Program-made: the position numbers and the translations under genes
Part shown: positions 7,853-16,488 of the stretch, one piece after another
Layout: every line of letters starts with the position of its first letter
Numbering within the stretch: the first letter of the stretch is position 1
Source: DATBGS01 sp036557885
Lineage (GTDB): Bacteria > Chloroflexota > Ktedonobacteria > Ktedonobacterales > DATBGS01
DNA: 55,790 nucleotides
NCBI GenBank assembly: GCA_036557885.1
Contig: DATBGS010000093.1
Location: 1-55,790, forward strand
Reading direction: 5' to 3'
The notes under the pieces: generated by a model
The model's database searches: none
Seen by the model: the letters and a program-made list of their open reading frames with translations, nothing else
What the model was told of the DNA's origin: nothing

Positions 7853-9006
7853 CGGTAATCCTGGCCGGAGCGCCTGAGCAGATAGAGAAAAAACGGGCCG
7901 CCTGCCAGCGCCGTCAATACCCCCAGCGGAAGCTGGGCTGGGGCAATGATGACGCGCGCCAAAAGATCGGCTGCGACGAGAAAAAGCGCGCCCCCCAGCG
8001 CGGAAGCTGGGAGCAGCAGGCGATGGCCTGGGCCAAGCAGCAGACGCAGCGCGTGGGGCACGACCAGGCCAACGAAGCCCACCAGCCCCGCGATGGCAAC
8101 GGCTGCTGCCGTGAGCAGAGACGCTCCAGCAATGAGCAAGGCTTTCTGTCGTTCCACATGTACCCCCAGATAGGCGGCACCCTCTTCGCCCAGCGCCAGC
8201 GCGTTCAACGTTGAGGCCAGGCCCATTGCTGCTGCCAGGCCAAGCACAACCACCACAGCTACGATACCTACCTGATTCCAGCTATCCACTGCAATGCCAC
8301 CCGATTGCCAGGCAAAGACCGAGCGAAATCGTAACTGAAGATCAGCATTGAGATCAACAACGAGCGTTTGTATGGCGCTCATCAGCGCTGTGACAACCAC
8401 TCCTGCCAGCAGCAGCGAGATAACGGAGGTTCTTCTACCAACGCGCGCCAGCCAGTATACCAGGGCTACTGCCGCCAGCGCACCCAGAAACGCAAAGGCG
8501 GCGATTTGCCCGAACCCCAGAAAGAGTACGCTGGTGGGCAGCAGGAAGGCAACCGTGATGCCCAGCCCGGCGCCTGCCGAAGTGCCGATCAAAAACGGGT
8601 CGGCCAGCGGGTTGCGCAGCAGCCCTTGGAACAGCACCCCGGCCACCGCCAGTGCTGCGCCAACCAGGGCCGCGCCCGCCACACGTGGCAGGCGCAACTG
8701 GAGGATGATAATCTCATCCGTCTGGTCCCAGGTCTGGCGGAAGTGAAACAGCCCGGTGCGATTGAGCAGCAGCTTGAGAATCTCGCTGGCGCCAATATGC
8801 ACCGAGCCAAGGGCCGTCGCAAAGAGCATCGCCACGCACAGCCCCACCAGCAAGAGAGGCAGCACCACGACAGCTCGCCTCCAGCGCTTCAGTCCTGGGC
8901 GCTTGCCCAATGGTGTCTCTGGCCTCCCAGCCTCCGGTGAGGTGGATGGCGGCGGTGCTTGCGATGCTTGCTCTGATAGGCTGGAACGCGGCTGTGTGGT
9001 GCGCAT
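7846..9006 (-). CDS. btuC: Cobalamin ABC transporter permease
   Basis: A 386-residue FecCD/BtuC-family permease with about ten hydrophobic segments. Family stretches include RLPRVAGAALVGAALAVAGVLFQGLLRNPLADP, of which the GxxLAxxGxxxQxxxRNPLAxP pattern is diagnostic, and GLVGFVGLVVPHALRLLLGPGHR, the coupling region that contacts the ATPase. The first ~40 residues are a hydrophilic Pro/Ser-rich extension before the first membrane helix. It lies between the binding lipoprotein and the ATPase genes, overlapping the latter, and should form the BtuC2D2 core of a vitamin B12 importer. Confidence 0.95.
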   Translation of the reverse strand: MRTTQPRSSLSEQASQAPPPSTSPEAGRPETPLGKRPGLKRWRRAVVVLPLLLVGLCVAMLFATALGSVHIGASEILKLLLNRTGLFHFRQTWDQTDEIIILQLRLPRVAGAALVGAALAVAGVLFQGLLRNPLADPFLIGTSAGAGLGITVAFLLPTSVLFLGFGQIAAFAFLGALAAVALVYWLARVGRRTSVISLLLAGVVVTALMSAIQTLVVDLNADLQLRFRSVFAWQSGGIAVDSWNQVGIVAVVVVLGLAAAMGLASTLNALALGEEGAAYLGVHVERQKALLIAGASLLTAAAVAIAGLVGFVGLVVPHALRLLLGPGHRLLLPASALGGALFLVAADLLARVIIAPAQLPLGVLTALAGGPFFLYLLRRSGQDYRW

Positions 9007-9024
9007 CTTGGCTCCTACGTCTGC

Positions 9025-9993
9025 TTATCCAAACAGGCTGGGATAGAGGTCTTTTGCCAGCGCCTCCAGTCCATCTATCAGGCGTGGGCTGGAATGCGAG
9101 GTGAGATCGGGGCCAAGGTCGTAGATGCGCTGCTGCTGAACAGCAGCAATCACGCTCCAGCCGTTGCGTTTGGCGACCTGGGACGGATCGCCCCCAAAGG
9201 ATGGGTCTTCAGTCAGGATAATGACCTGGGGGTTGGCCTGGATCACTGCCTCATCTGTCACCTGCGGAAACGCGCCACCAGCGGTCAGATTGCCAAAGAT
9301 GTTGGTGCCGCCTGCTTTTTGCATGAGGTCATCGCCAAAGGAGCCGGGGCCAAAGGTATAGGGCGAGCCGGGCGTGCTGTAGTCAAGCTCCATATAGACA
9401 GTTGGATGGCTTGGCGCGCCTGTCACCTTGTTTTTTACGGTGTCAATGCGCTGCTGAAGACCTTTGACCACCTGCTGCGCTTTGTCCTGGGTGAGGGTCA
9501 GCGCACCAACGATGTTGATATTACGCAGCACGTCCTCTATGGTGTGCGCGGCAGGCAGGTCAACGAGGTTGATGCCCGCATTGGTCAAGGTGCTGTCTAT
9601 GGGTTCTTGCGTAATCGGGTCTTTGGCGGTAATCGCGCCATCGCTCAGTACCAGATCAGGTTTGAGGGCGATAATTTGTTCGGTGGAGTATCCCTGGCTG
9701 GCGCTGCTGATCTTGGTTTTGCTGGTCAGATCAGCGGGATAGTCGGTATAGGCATCTACGGCGACCACGCGATCATCCAGACCCAGCGCCGCCACGATTT
9801 CGCTCTCAGAGGCAATTAAGGTGATAATGCGTTTGGGGGCGGTGCAAGAAAACTTGATGGGTTTGTTGTAGGCGTCCTGAGCGGTCATTGAGGGGCAGTT
9901 TGTAGTCTGGGAACCGGGCGATGTGCCGCAGGCGGTGAATAGAGCGCCGAGCACAAGCACGAGCAGGACAAAAGGAAGAAAGCGCCGTTGCAT
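9025..9993 (-). CDS. btuF: Cobalamin-binding lipoprotein
   Basis: A 322-residue periplasmic-binding-type lipoprotein. It opens with MQRR, a hydrophobic stretch and the lipobox LFTAC, then a polar linker. The mature part is a BtuF/FepB-like class III binding protein with two lobes joined by a long helix (IITLIASESEIVAALGLDDRVVAVD, then KPDLVLSDG, and PQVIILTEDPSFGG in the second lobe). The frame is open 18 codons further upstream, but 9993 has GGAGG seven bases ahead and gives a proper signal peptide. It is the first gene of the operon under the cobalamin riboswitch, which makes the substrate assignment firm. Confidence 0.95.
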   Translation of the reverse strand: MQRRFLPFVLLVLVLGALFTACGTSPGSQTTNCPSMTAQDAYNKPIKFSCTAPKRIITLIASESEIVAALGLDDRVVAVDAYTDYPADLTSKTKISSASQGYSTEQIIALKPDLVLSDGAITAKDPITQEPIDSTLTNAGINLVDLPAAHTIEDVLRNINIVGALTLTQDKAQQVVKGLQQRIDTVKNKVTGAPSHPTVYMELDYSTPGSPYTFGPGSFGDDLMQKAGGTNIFGNLTAGGAFPQVTDEAVIQANPQVIILTEDPSFGGDPSQVAKRNGWSVIAAVQQQRIYDLGPDLTSHSSPRLIDGLEALAKDLYPSLFG

Positions 9994-10138
9994 TGAAGCA
10001 CCTCCAACTGGCTTCACGCGAGCTCCACTGGCGCCAGCACAGCACACATTCCCGTCATCCTTAAGGAGAAAGAGGCTGGTCGGAGGTATACCCCGTTGCG
10101 GTTTGCTCTCTCCTCTGGCGCGAAGGATGGCGAGAGAC

Positions 10139-10332
10139 GCCGCAAGGCAGGTCTCCTGGCTCCCGGCTCATGGCGCTTGCGCTGCAACCTTCCCACCATT
10201 GCTGGCAGTGGCTTTCCCTGGTCAACGTTTTTCCCAGGCAACAGGCAACGCATGCTGGCCGGATACAGTGGCGCGTCCGCATCGGCATTGCACCGATTTC
10301 CCTATTCTGCTCATGACGAGCCACCTTGCGGC
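10139..10332 (-). promoter_or_regulatory. Cobalamin (B12) riboswitch
   Basis: Read on the minus strand, the 5' P1 arm (10324-10332) and 3' P1 arm (10139-10147) pair perfectly (GCCGCAAGG with CCTTGCGGC). Between them are the conserved blocks: AGGGAAATCGGTGCAA, then a GCCACTGTA segment, then GCCACTG, GGGAAGG and the B12 box AGCCAGGAGACCTGCC (10146-10161). Binding of adenosylcobalamin should shut off the btuFCD-adenosyltransferase operon. About 145 bases remain between the aptamer and the btuF start for the expression platform. No T-run hairpin is visible there, so control of translation initiation is more likely than termination. Confidence 0.95.
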
Positions 10333-10359
10333 AATACACAGTATGAAGTTGACAGAGAT

Positions 10360-10389
10360 AGTATAGCCTTTTTGGGCTGGCTCTGTCAA
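10360..10389 (-). promoter_or_regulatory. Promoter of the B12 uptake operon
   Basis: On the minus strand a perfect -35 TTGACA (10384-10389) is followed after 18 bases by the -10 TATACT (10360-10365). Transcription would start near 10352, about 20 bases before the cobalamin riboswitch. Confidence 0.85.
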
Positions 10390-10446
10390 TTTGCTGCGGG
10401 CATGTGAGGGATGTCTTGAAACAGGCCAGGAGTTTTCCCAAGAGCA

Positions 10447-10476
10447 TTGCGCCCATTGGGGACAGTAGTGTAAAAT
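10447..10476 (+). promoter_or_regulatory. Possible promoter of the roadblock gene
   Basis: TTGCGC (10447-10452), an 18-base spacer and TAAAAT (10471-10476), ending about 66 bases before the roadblock gene. The -35 is weak, so this is tentative. The stretch between btuF (start 9993) and this gene otherwise holds the divergent B12 promoter and riboswitch. Confidence 0.4.
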
Positions 10477-10542
10477 GCAGCATACCCACCCCGACACTCC
10501 ATCAGCAAACTGTCGAGGGAACTCTAGCGGAGGAAAAGAGCG

Positions 10543-10908
10543 GTGACAGATTTAAAAGAAACTCTTTCAAAGTTCCTCACTATTCCTGGCGTGCGCCTGG
10601 CAGCGCTGGTTGGACGCGATGGCTTGATGATCGAGGGGGTAGGCCGCGATCAGGTGGAGAAGCTCGAGGCGCTTGGCGCGATGAGTTCGTCAGGGCTGGG
10701 CACCGCCGAGGCGCTTGGTCAGGAGCTTGGCCGGGGGAGCGTCGTTGGGACGCTTATGGAGTACGAAAGCGGGCTGGTGAGTATTGATCCCCTGGGAGAT
10801 TTTGCCCTGATCGTGACGCTCTCGGATTCCCCGCAGAGTTTGGGACATGTCCGCTACACGGTTAAAAAACTCAAGCCCGTGCTGCTTGAGGCGCTGGACG
10901 CCTCGTAG
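10543..10908 (+). CDS. Roadblock/LC7 domain protein
   Basis: A 121-residue single-domain protein of the roadblock/LC7 (MglB-like) family. Its opening IPGVRLAALVGRDGLMIE is the usual first strand-loop-strand. A central helix rich in Ala/Gly (LGAMSSSGLGTAEALGQELG) and the YESGLVSIDPLGDFALIVTL strands follow. Such proteins usually act as dimeric partners or GTPase-activating platforms for small Ras-like GTPases controlling polarity or gliding. No GTPase gene lies beside it here, so the partner is unknown. It starts at GTG (10543) after a GGAGGAAAAG ribosome site and ends before a strong terminator. Confidence 0.85.
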   Translation: MTDLKETLSKFLTIPGVRLAALVGRDGLMIEGVGRDQVEKLEALGAMSSSGLGTAEALGQELGRGSVVGTLMEYESGLVSIDPLGDFALIVTLSDSPQSLGHVRYTVKKLKPVLLEALDAS

Positions 10909-10958
10909 CGCGGGTCTTTCTCGAAGGGCGTGTAAAACGCGCAATTGAGGAAATTGGG

Positions 10959-11005
10959 AGAATCCCCACCGGGTCTGCCGCAAAAGCAGACCCGGTGGGG
11001 ATTCT
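10959..11005. terminator. Bidirectional terminator hairpin
   Basis: A perfect 20-base stem (10959-10978 with 10986-11005) and a 7-base loop, followed on the plus strand by CTTTCTCC. It lies between the convergent roadblock gene and the LysM gene and can serve both. Confidence 0.8.
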
Positions 11006-11045
11006 CTTTCTCCTGGGAGAAAAAATGCGCAAGCCAGGCCGCCGC

Positions 11046-12236
11046 TCATGGGATAACAAGCGCGTCACCTGGATGAATGAGCGTCGGGTCAGTGATACGG
11101 TTCATCTGAATAATTTTGTCGTAGGGTGTGTTGAAAAGCTGGCTGATGCTGAAGATGCTATCTCCTTGCTGGACAACGTAGAAGATCGGGTGCGCCAGCG
11201 TACTGACATCCACTCCTGGCCGGTAGACAGTTGGGATAATCAATATCTGGTCCGGCTGAATGGCGTCCGGGCTGCTCAGGCCATTGACCAGCATCAGCGC
11301 CTGTACGGTCACATGGAAATGGGCGGCGATCTTTGCCAGGGTGTCTCTTTCCTGCACCGGGTAATGGATTGGCGCCAGAACATGTTGTGGCGTTGCGGTG
11401 ATGCGTTGTTGGACTGCCGTTGCTGTCGGGCCGACCTGACCAAACAGGCTGCTTAAACTTGGTGGTGTGAAGCTGGCCTGGCTGAAATTGTTCTGCCCGT
11501 AGGTGAACGCTGCCCCTGCGGCCAGGATTATCAGGAGGATCGTGATCAAGCTGATGAGCGATGCCCGATGCGTTCGCTGTGGCAGTGGTGATTTCAGTCG
11601 CTTTTTGCGCAGGCGACTGGCGCGGCTGGCTTCCGGTATCCACTGGATGGGTGTTTGCTGTGAAGTGAATGACCCCAATTCTCCCAGTCTGGTAGGTAAG
11701 AGGCTCGCTGGCTCAAGCTGCCAACGGGGTTGGAGAGCCTGCGCAGGGCTGCTCTGTGGTCTGGCAAAGACGGTTTTGTCGGACAACTCGGTATGCAGCG
11801 GTCTGGTCTGGCGCGGAGCGGGCAGTGCCTGGGGCAGCATGAGTTCAGCCAGTCCTGCGGGTATCAAGCGGCTGCGCAGCAGATAGACAATTTCCGCTGG
11901 ATGAACCGGACGATCTTGCTGCTCGGCCAGCACATTGCTGACGGTCTGGATGGTTCGCTGACCATCCATCAGCCCCAACAGATCTACCAGATTGTCGGAG
12001 GCTGCGAGTTTGGCGCCGTTTTCAAAAATGACCTGATAATACGAGCGCGATGTAGCAACAGGCAGTGGGCCTCGCTTGTGCTGAACATAATAGGCGGCGC
12101 GCAAGCGGGGAATCAGTGAAAGCAAGGCGGCAATAGGCTGGTCTTCGAGGCGCTGCCAGGGATAGATGTACATCGTTTGCGGCGCGGTTTTGCCTTTCGG
12201 AGGCAGTGAAGGTGTGTTGGCGGTGATGCTTTCCAT
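11046..12236 (-). CDS. Single-pass membrane protein with two LysM domains
   Basis: A 396-residue protein. Residues 1-225 are hydrophilic and probably cytoplasmic. Within them residues ~60-135 look like a small winged-helix/PqqD-like domain (SRSYYQVIFENG, then LLGLMDGQRTIQTVSNVL). A basic stretch (RLRKKRLKSPLPQR) precedes one membrane helix at about 226-246. The outside part carries two LysM peptidoglycan-binding domains, at 291-335 (VQERDTLAKIAAHF) and 352-396 (VVQQGDSIFSISQLF), and the protein ends directly after the second. The frame is open upstream, but the ATG at 12236 has an AGGAGGTG site. A link between cell wall and a cytoplasmic sensor or assembly domain is an inference. Confidence 0.88.
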   Translation of the reverse strand: MESITANTPSLPPKGKTAPQTMYIYPWQRLEDQPIAALLSLIPRLRAAYYVQHKRGPLPVATSRSYYQVIFENGAKLAASDNLVDLLGLMDGQRTIQTVSNVLAEQQDRPVHPAEIVYLLRSRLIPAGLAELMLPQALPAPRQTRPLHTELSDKTVFARPQSSPAQALQPRWQLEPASLLPTRLGELGSFTSQQTPIQWIPEASRASRLRKKRLKSPLPQRTHRASLISLITILLIILAAGAAFTYGQNNFSQASFTPPSLSSLFGQVGPTATAVQQRITATPQHVLAPIHYPVQERDTLAKIAAHFHVTVQALMLVNGLSSPDAIQPDQILIIPTVYRPGVDVSTLAHPIFYVVQQGDSIFSISQLFNTPYDKIIQMNRITDPTLIHPGDALVIP

Positions 12237-12742
12237 GCTGCACCTCCTGTAGAGAAGAGATGAAAGCAAGAATGACGGTGCCAGAAAGAGACAGAGCAAG
12301 TACGGTGCCAGAGGTTGGTAGATTCCAGAAGCATGACAGATCAGCACGAGGAGACGGGTATCGCCAGGAGTAAAAACGGGATGTGCTGCTTGTCGTTGCC
12401 CCCTGCTCTCTTGATCATTCTAACGTATGGATGAGCCGATGCGTCACATGCTCTTGAGGCAAAATCGGCACAACAGTAGTGCCTCGGCTGGCATGCCGAA
12501 GAGGAGCTTGAGAGGAGCTTTCTGCCATGCGTTTTCTCTGTGAGTCTTTCGGCGTTCAGGCAGCATTTTGCCAGCGCAAAAGCAATCCTGTAACGTTTTT
12601 ATGGGGTTGTATACTATTGAGTAAGGCATTATGGAGCAGGTTTCCATGATGTGACCAGGATTTTGAGTACAGAAGCATATGCTAGCCAATGGCAAAAAGA
12701 CAGCGACAAGCACGCCTGGGGTAGCTGGCAAGGAGTGTTCTT
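12237..12742. other. Divergent intergenic region
   Basis: About 500 bases between the LysM gene (leftward) and the sulfite-oxidase-like gene (rightward). A -10-like TATACT stands at 12610-12615 on the plus strand, 128 bases before the latter gene, but no good -35 precedes it. I see no RNA gene or coding region that I can support. Confidence 0.4.
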
Positions 12743-13363
12743 ATGGATCTCTCGAAGCTGTTTAATCGCAAAAGCGAGACGGAGGTACAGGAGGGGGAGG
12801 AAACAGCACATCCGCGCCTGCCTCCAGGACAATATCTTACGAAGAAGTGGCCGGTTCTGAGCTACGAGCCAACGCCAGGGCTTGATCCGACAAAATGGCG
12901 TTTTACCGTCTCCGGGTTGGTGGAGGAGCCGTTTCAGTTGACCTGGCAGGAATTTCTCGCGCTGCCACGTGTCACCCTCACCGCCGATTTTCACTGCGTG
13001 ACGACCTGGAGCCGCTACGACAACACCTGGGAGGGCGTGCATATTCGCACGATTCTGGAGCGCGCGCGGCCCAAGCCTGAAGCAAAGTTTGTCAGCGTGC
13101 ACTCCTGGACGGGCTACACGACCAATTTGCCGCTGGCTGATCTGGATGACGATGATGTGTTGATTGCCCTGAAGCATGATGGCAATGATCTGGCGCCAGA
13201 TCACGGCGGGCCAATTCGCTTGATTGTGCCCAAGCTGTATGCGTATAAGAGCGCCAAATGGCTTGATGGGCTGGAGTTTCTGGCAAAGGATAAGCCGGGC
13301 TTCTGGGAGGTACGCGGCTACCATAATCGCGCTGACCCCTGGAAAGAGGAGCGCTACTGGTAG
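12743..13363 (+). CDS. Cytoplasmic sulfite-oxidase-family molybdoenzyme
   Basis: A 206-residue protein consisting of little more than the molybdopterin-binding catalytic domain of the sulfite oxidase/YedY (MsrP) superfamily. C85, in ADFHCVTTWSRYDN, is the expected molybdenum ligand. The downstream HGGPIRLIVPKLYAYKSAKW segment is the cofactor-binding consensus. It has no signal peptide, no heme and no dimerisation domain, unlike eukaryotic sulfite oxidase or Tat-exported MsrP. Related short bacterial proteins are annotated as sulfite oxidase-like without a proven substrate. It stands alone, with AAGGAG before its ATG and a terminator behind it. The cofactor would be supplied by the MoaA route. 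Confidence 0.92.
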   Translation: MDLSKLFNRKSETEVQEGEETAHPRLPPGQYLTKKWPVLSYEPTPGLDPTKWRFTVSGLVEEPFQLTWQEFLALPRVTLTADFHCVTTWSRYDNTWEGVHIRTILERARPKPEAKFVSVHSWTGYTTNLPLADLDDDDVLIALKHDGNDLAPDHGGPIRLIVPKLYAYKSAKWLDGLEFLAKDKPGFWEVRGYHNRADPWKEERYW

Positions 13364-13400
13364 GCAGCACTGGTAAGCAGCGCTTTTTCGGTGAAGAGAC

Positions 13401-13438
13401 AAAGAGAGCTACCCACGTTTACGTGGGTAGCTCTCTTT
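13401..13438 (+). terminator. Rho-independent terminator
   Basis: An 18-base stem (AAAGAGAGCTACCCACGT and its complement) around a TT centre, with the right arm running into TTTTT. It lies 38 bases after the sulfite-oxidase-like gene and also faces the convergent L,D-transpeptidase gene. Confidence 0.88.
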
Positions 13439-13495
13439 TTAGCCTGCTTGGCTGCCTTGCCTGGCTGACGCACTGCTCACCAGCGCCCGATGTGC

Positions 13496-15160
13496 TTAAA
13501 ACACAATGGTGGGTGTGCCAATCTCCAGCCACTGGTACAGCCATTGCGCTTGCGAGAGGCGCATATTGATGCAGCCGTGCGTCCCATCATCTGAGTATTG
13601 CCCAGAGGTATAGTCGTTGTGGGGCAGGTTGGCGCCAGGCCCAAAGTAGGAGCGCCAGGTAGCATCGTGATAGAAGAAGCCGCCAGCATGGTATTCCGCT
13701 GCATAGTTGATAGGCGTCGGTGGATACCAGAAGGGCGAGTCAGGAGGTTCAGAAGATTTGAATTGAATATGATCTTCCTTGAAGAAGATCGGCCAGAGTC
13801 CTGGCGGTGTGGGCAGGGCAACGCGGCCCGTCACAATATAGTTCCAATGCACAAGCTGACCGTTCTCATAGGCGCGCGCGGTTTGTTCGGTGAGCGAGAC
13901 GATCAAGACCTTGCCTTGAGTCAGGTTGTAGGCTTGCATAAGCTGCATATCTACCTGATGCACCTGATCATGGTTATCATAGTTAGGGTCTTTCAGGTTC
14001 GTGAGCAGGGCATTGAGGTTGGTAATCAGGATCGTAAGCTGGTTATCAATCTTCTGGTAATCAGCGAGCGTTTTGGCATTCCTGAAGCGATAGGACTCGT
14101 CGTTATAGGCATCGTCTCCATTGAGGTATTCGTAGTCGTTTTTATTATCCGTTTGCCCCATGAGTGTTTTCAGCGTTTGCAGGTCGTAACGCGCCTTGCC
14201 GCGCGTCAAGATGAACTGCATGTCGTCCGTCTGGGAGCGGATGCGGGCTGAGAGGTCCAGGTATTGCTGGAGCGTTTTTGCCAGCTTGAGGTCGCTGGCA
14301 TCCTGATCATGTTCCTGCTGGTAGGTGGTGACATCCTCGCCATATTTTTTGGCGTCGTCAATAAAGCCCTGGAAGCTCTGGAGCATGGCTGCGCCCACAT
14401 AGGGGATAGCTGCGGCCTGATCTGCGACCAATTGCTCAAAATGGGCGTCCAGAAGGTGTTGCAGGTCGGTAATCTGGTCAATCTGCATCGCGTGCGCAAA
14501 GGCCGTTTGATCAGCCTGATATTCTTGCTGGCCCAGGTCCGTGTTGACTCCAGCATTGTTCATTTGATCCAGGGCTTGTTTCAGTTGAGCAAGCTGATCG
14601 GCCACCCCTTTGAGCAGCGAAAGCGCCTGGGTTTGATTGGCCGCATACGTCTGGGCCTGCTGATAGGCAACGGGGGTTTGTGCCTGGCTATATTGCTGTT
14701 CCACCTTGGTCAGGTTTGCTTGAAAATCAGGAGCCTGCGGAAAGCCCTCTTGCTGGCCGAGTTGCAGGGCGTCGGCAAAGTTACCAATTTCCAGGTCGGC
14801 CTGGCGTTGGGCAAGCTGGGTGGCCTGAATCTCTACATTGGAGACTTCGGCCAGCAACACCTGGTAGCTGACGGTAGCGTTTTGATAGGCGCTATCGGGG
14901 TTGCGGTCGCCAAAAATACTGGCCGGGGCGAGGCCGTTTGCGATGCGATCTTCTTGCTGTTGGATGGGCTGTAATAGTGAGGCTGACACGCCCATTTGCC
15001 GGGCATTTGCCAGTTCTGCATCGAGAGTAGCTCTGGCATGCTGGGCCTGCTGTCCAGCCTGGTTGAGTGTTCCACAGCCATTCAAGAAGAATAAGACGCT
15101 TACGGAAAGGGCCATACTTGCCCATAGGAAGCGTCGCTGCACAAATCCGCGTCTCATCAT
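13496..15160 (-). CDS. L,D-transpeptidase (YkuD) lipoprotein with long helical stalk
   Basis: A protein of about 554 residues. The N-terminus (MMRRGFVQRRFLWASMALS, then a lipobox ending NGC) marks a lipoprotein. A long stretch of roughly 360 residues rich in Gln, Ala, Asp and Leu follows, predicted as coiled coil or helical bundle, and then the YkuD catalytic domain. The catalytic motif is near the C-terminus: a His in LPHNDY, then DGTHGCINM with the nucleophilic Cys. The enzyme should make 3-3 crosslinks in peptidoglycan or attach proteins to it, held away from the membrane by the stalk. A GTG further upstream is possible, but the ATG at 15160 follows GGAGAGG by 11 bases. Confidence 0.92.
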   Translation of the reverse strand: MMRRGFVQRRFLWASMALSVSVLFFLNGCGTLNQAGQQAQHARATLDAELANARQMGVSASLLQPIQQQEDRIANGLAPASIFGDRNPDSAYQNATVSYQVLLAEVSNVEIQATQLAQRQADLEIGNFADALQLGQQEGFPQAPDFQANLTKVEQQYSQAQTPVAYQQAQTYAANQTQALSLLKGVADQLAQLKQALDQMNNAGVNTDLGQQEYQADQTAFAHAMQIDQITDLQHLLDAHFEQLVADQAAAIPYVGAAMLQSFQGFIDDAKKYGEDVTTYQQEHDQDASDLKLAKTLQQYLDLSARIRSQTDDMQFILTRGKARYDLQTLKTLMGQTDNKNDYEYLNGDDAYNDESYRFRNAKTLADYQKIDNQLTILITNLNALLTNLKDPNYDNHDQVHQVDMQLMQAYNLTQGKVLIVSLTEQTARAYENGQLVHWNYIVTGRVALPTPPGLWPIFFKEDHIQFKSSEPPDSPFWYPPTPINYAAEYHAGGFFYHDATWRSYFGPGANLPHNDYTSGQYSDDGTHGCINMRLSQAQWLYQWLEIGTPTIVF

Positions 15161-15344
15161 ATTTTTTAAAAGCCTCTCCACATGCTGGATGACCGGATCG
15201 CATCAGCGCCCATAGAGAACAAGTTTGCCAAGGCGCCAGCGGGGTATTGCAAGGTTAGTATCAGGAAGAAGAGGAGCCTCTGATTACCCTCCAATACAAT
15301 ACACGAAGAAAGGCCGCCATAGTAACTTGCTGGCAATGAAGGCA

Positions 15345-16370
15345 TTAGTTGGCCTCTTCTGGTTCGCTCCCCGCGCCCTCTGCCACCAGATCAGGGCGAG
15401 TTTTGCGCAGGTAGATGAGCAATGCTGCCCCAATCAACGCAAAAGAGAGGGCCATACCTCCGCTGATGATGACCAGTCCAAGCGAGAGTCCCGTCAACTT
15501 TTTGGATGGACTGGGAGGAGCCTGCTTCTTGATTGGCGCAGGAGTAGGCGATGGCGTGACGACTGGAGTTGGCGGCTCCGGGCTGGGGGATGGGCTAGGG
15601 GTAGCGGTGGGGGGAGGGGCCACAGAAAATGACGCTGTTTGCGCCTGAAGCGCCTGCTGCTCAGCACTTGCAAGCAGGGTATATTTTCCGGCGGAGAGCG
15701 TGAGAGGCAGCGTGATACTGCTGGAAAATGCGCCCCCCAACAGCGAGATGGCGGTCGTGTTGAGCGGGATAGAAGTGTTGCTGCGTGCCGGGAGCAATGC
15801 AAACGTGATTAGGAGTCCACCTGGGAGCCAGTTTGCTCCCTGAACGCTAAGTTGTTGCCCTGGGGTGATGGTGCCAGTGTGGGTGATGGCAACCGAGGGA
15901 GGGTTCAGCGCCAGTACCTGAAATGTGTTGCTGGCGACGATGAGGCCGTCAGATGTTGCGGCGCACAAAAGCCATCCCCCCGTTTGTGGGACACTCGGCC
16001 AGGAAATCGTGGCGGTAAAGCTTCCGGCAGTGTCGGTGGTTGGTGTGGGGTCAGGGGAGAGTTCCTGGGCTGTGACACAGGAGGGGTCTTGCCCATACTT
16101 CAGCAGTATCTTGGTGCTGGCAGGCCACCCGGCGCCTTGTACGTTGATCAGTGTGCCAACTGGCCCATTGGATGGCGTCAAGCTCACCACCCCTGAATCT
16201 GCTGCTGGCGTGCTGCCGGGAGGAATGTGACTCCGAGAAGGGGCAAGCGGCCTGGTTGCGCTTGTTGATGTGACAGTGCTGGCGCCCGGCGAGAAGATCA
16301 GACCCACGAAAGCACTGAGCAATCCGCAAAACAGAATCCATCCAGTTATCTGCCACCATCGTTTCACCAT
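15345..16370 (-). CDS. Surface protein with Ig-like domains and C-terminal membrane anchor
   Basis: A 341-residue protein. An N-terminal hydrophobic segment (about 5-27, signal or anchor) is followed by a Ser/Thr-rich linker. Two or three beta-rich domains with IPT/TIG-like openings come next (SNGPVGTLINVQGAGWP, and GTITPGQQLSVQGANWLPGG). A Pro/Thr/Ser tract of about 50 residues precedes a C-terminal membrane helix (about 296-320) and a short cytoplasmic tail ending in acidic residues. The layout (signal, beta domains, proline stalk, anchor) is that of a cell-wall-spanning surface protein. No enzymatic motif is seen, and its ligand is unknown. Confidence 0.8.
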   Translation of the reverse strand: MVKRWWQITGWILFCGLLSAFVGLIFSPGASTVTSTSATRPLAPSRSHIPPGSTPAADSGVVSLTPSNGPVGTLINVQGAGWPASTKILLKYGQDPSCVTAQELSPDPTPTTDTAGSFTATISWPSVPQTGGWLLCAATSDGLIVASNTFQVLALNPPSVAITHTGTITPGQQLSVQGANWLPGGLLITFALLPARSNTSIPLNTTAISLLGGAFSSSITLPLTLSAGKYTLLASAEQQALQAQTASFSVAPPPTATPSPSPSPEPPTPVVTPSPTPAPIKKQAPPSPSKKLTGLSLGLVIISGGMALSFALIGAALLIYLRKTRPDLVAEGAGSEPEEAN

Positions 16371-16488
16371 TGCTCTCTAAAATCCCTCCACGCATCGCGG
16401 CATCTTTGCCTTAGCGACGTGTCAACTGGTCTGCTGCCCATCTTCACCGATCGCCTGCTTTTCACAAAACCTGCTCAATGCTGAATGG

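Noticed and set aside
12444..12731. A 95-codon minus-strand frame between the LysM and sulfite-oxidase-like genes
   Set aside because: It has no ribosome site or family resemblance, a Cys-rich random composition, and it overlaps the leader of the rightward gene.
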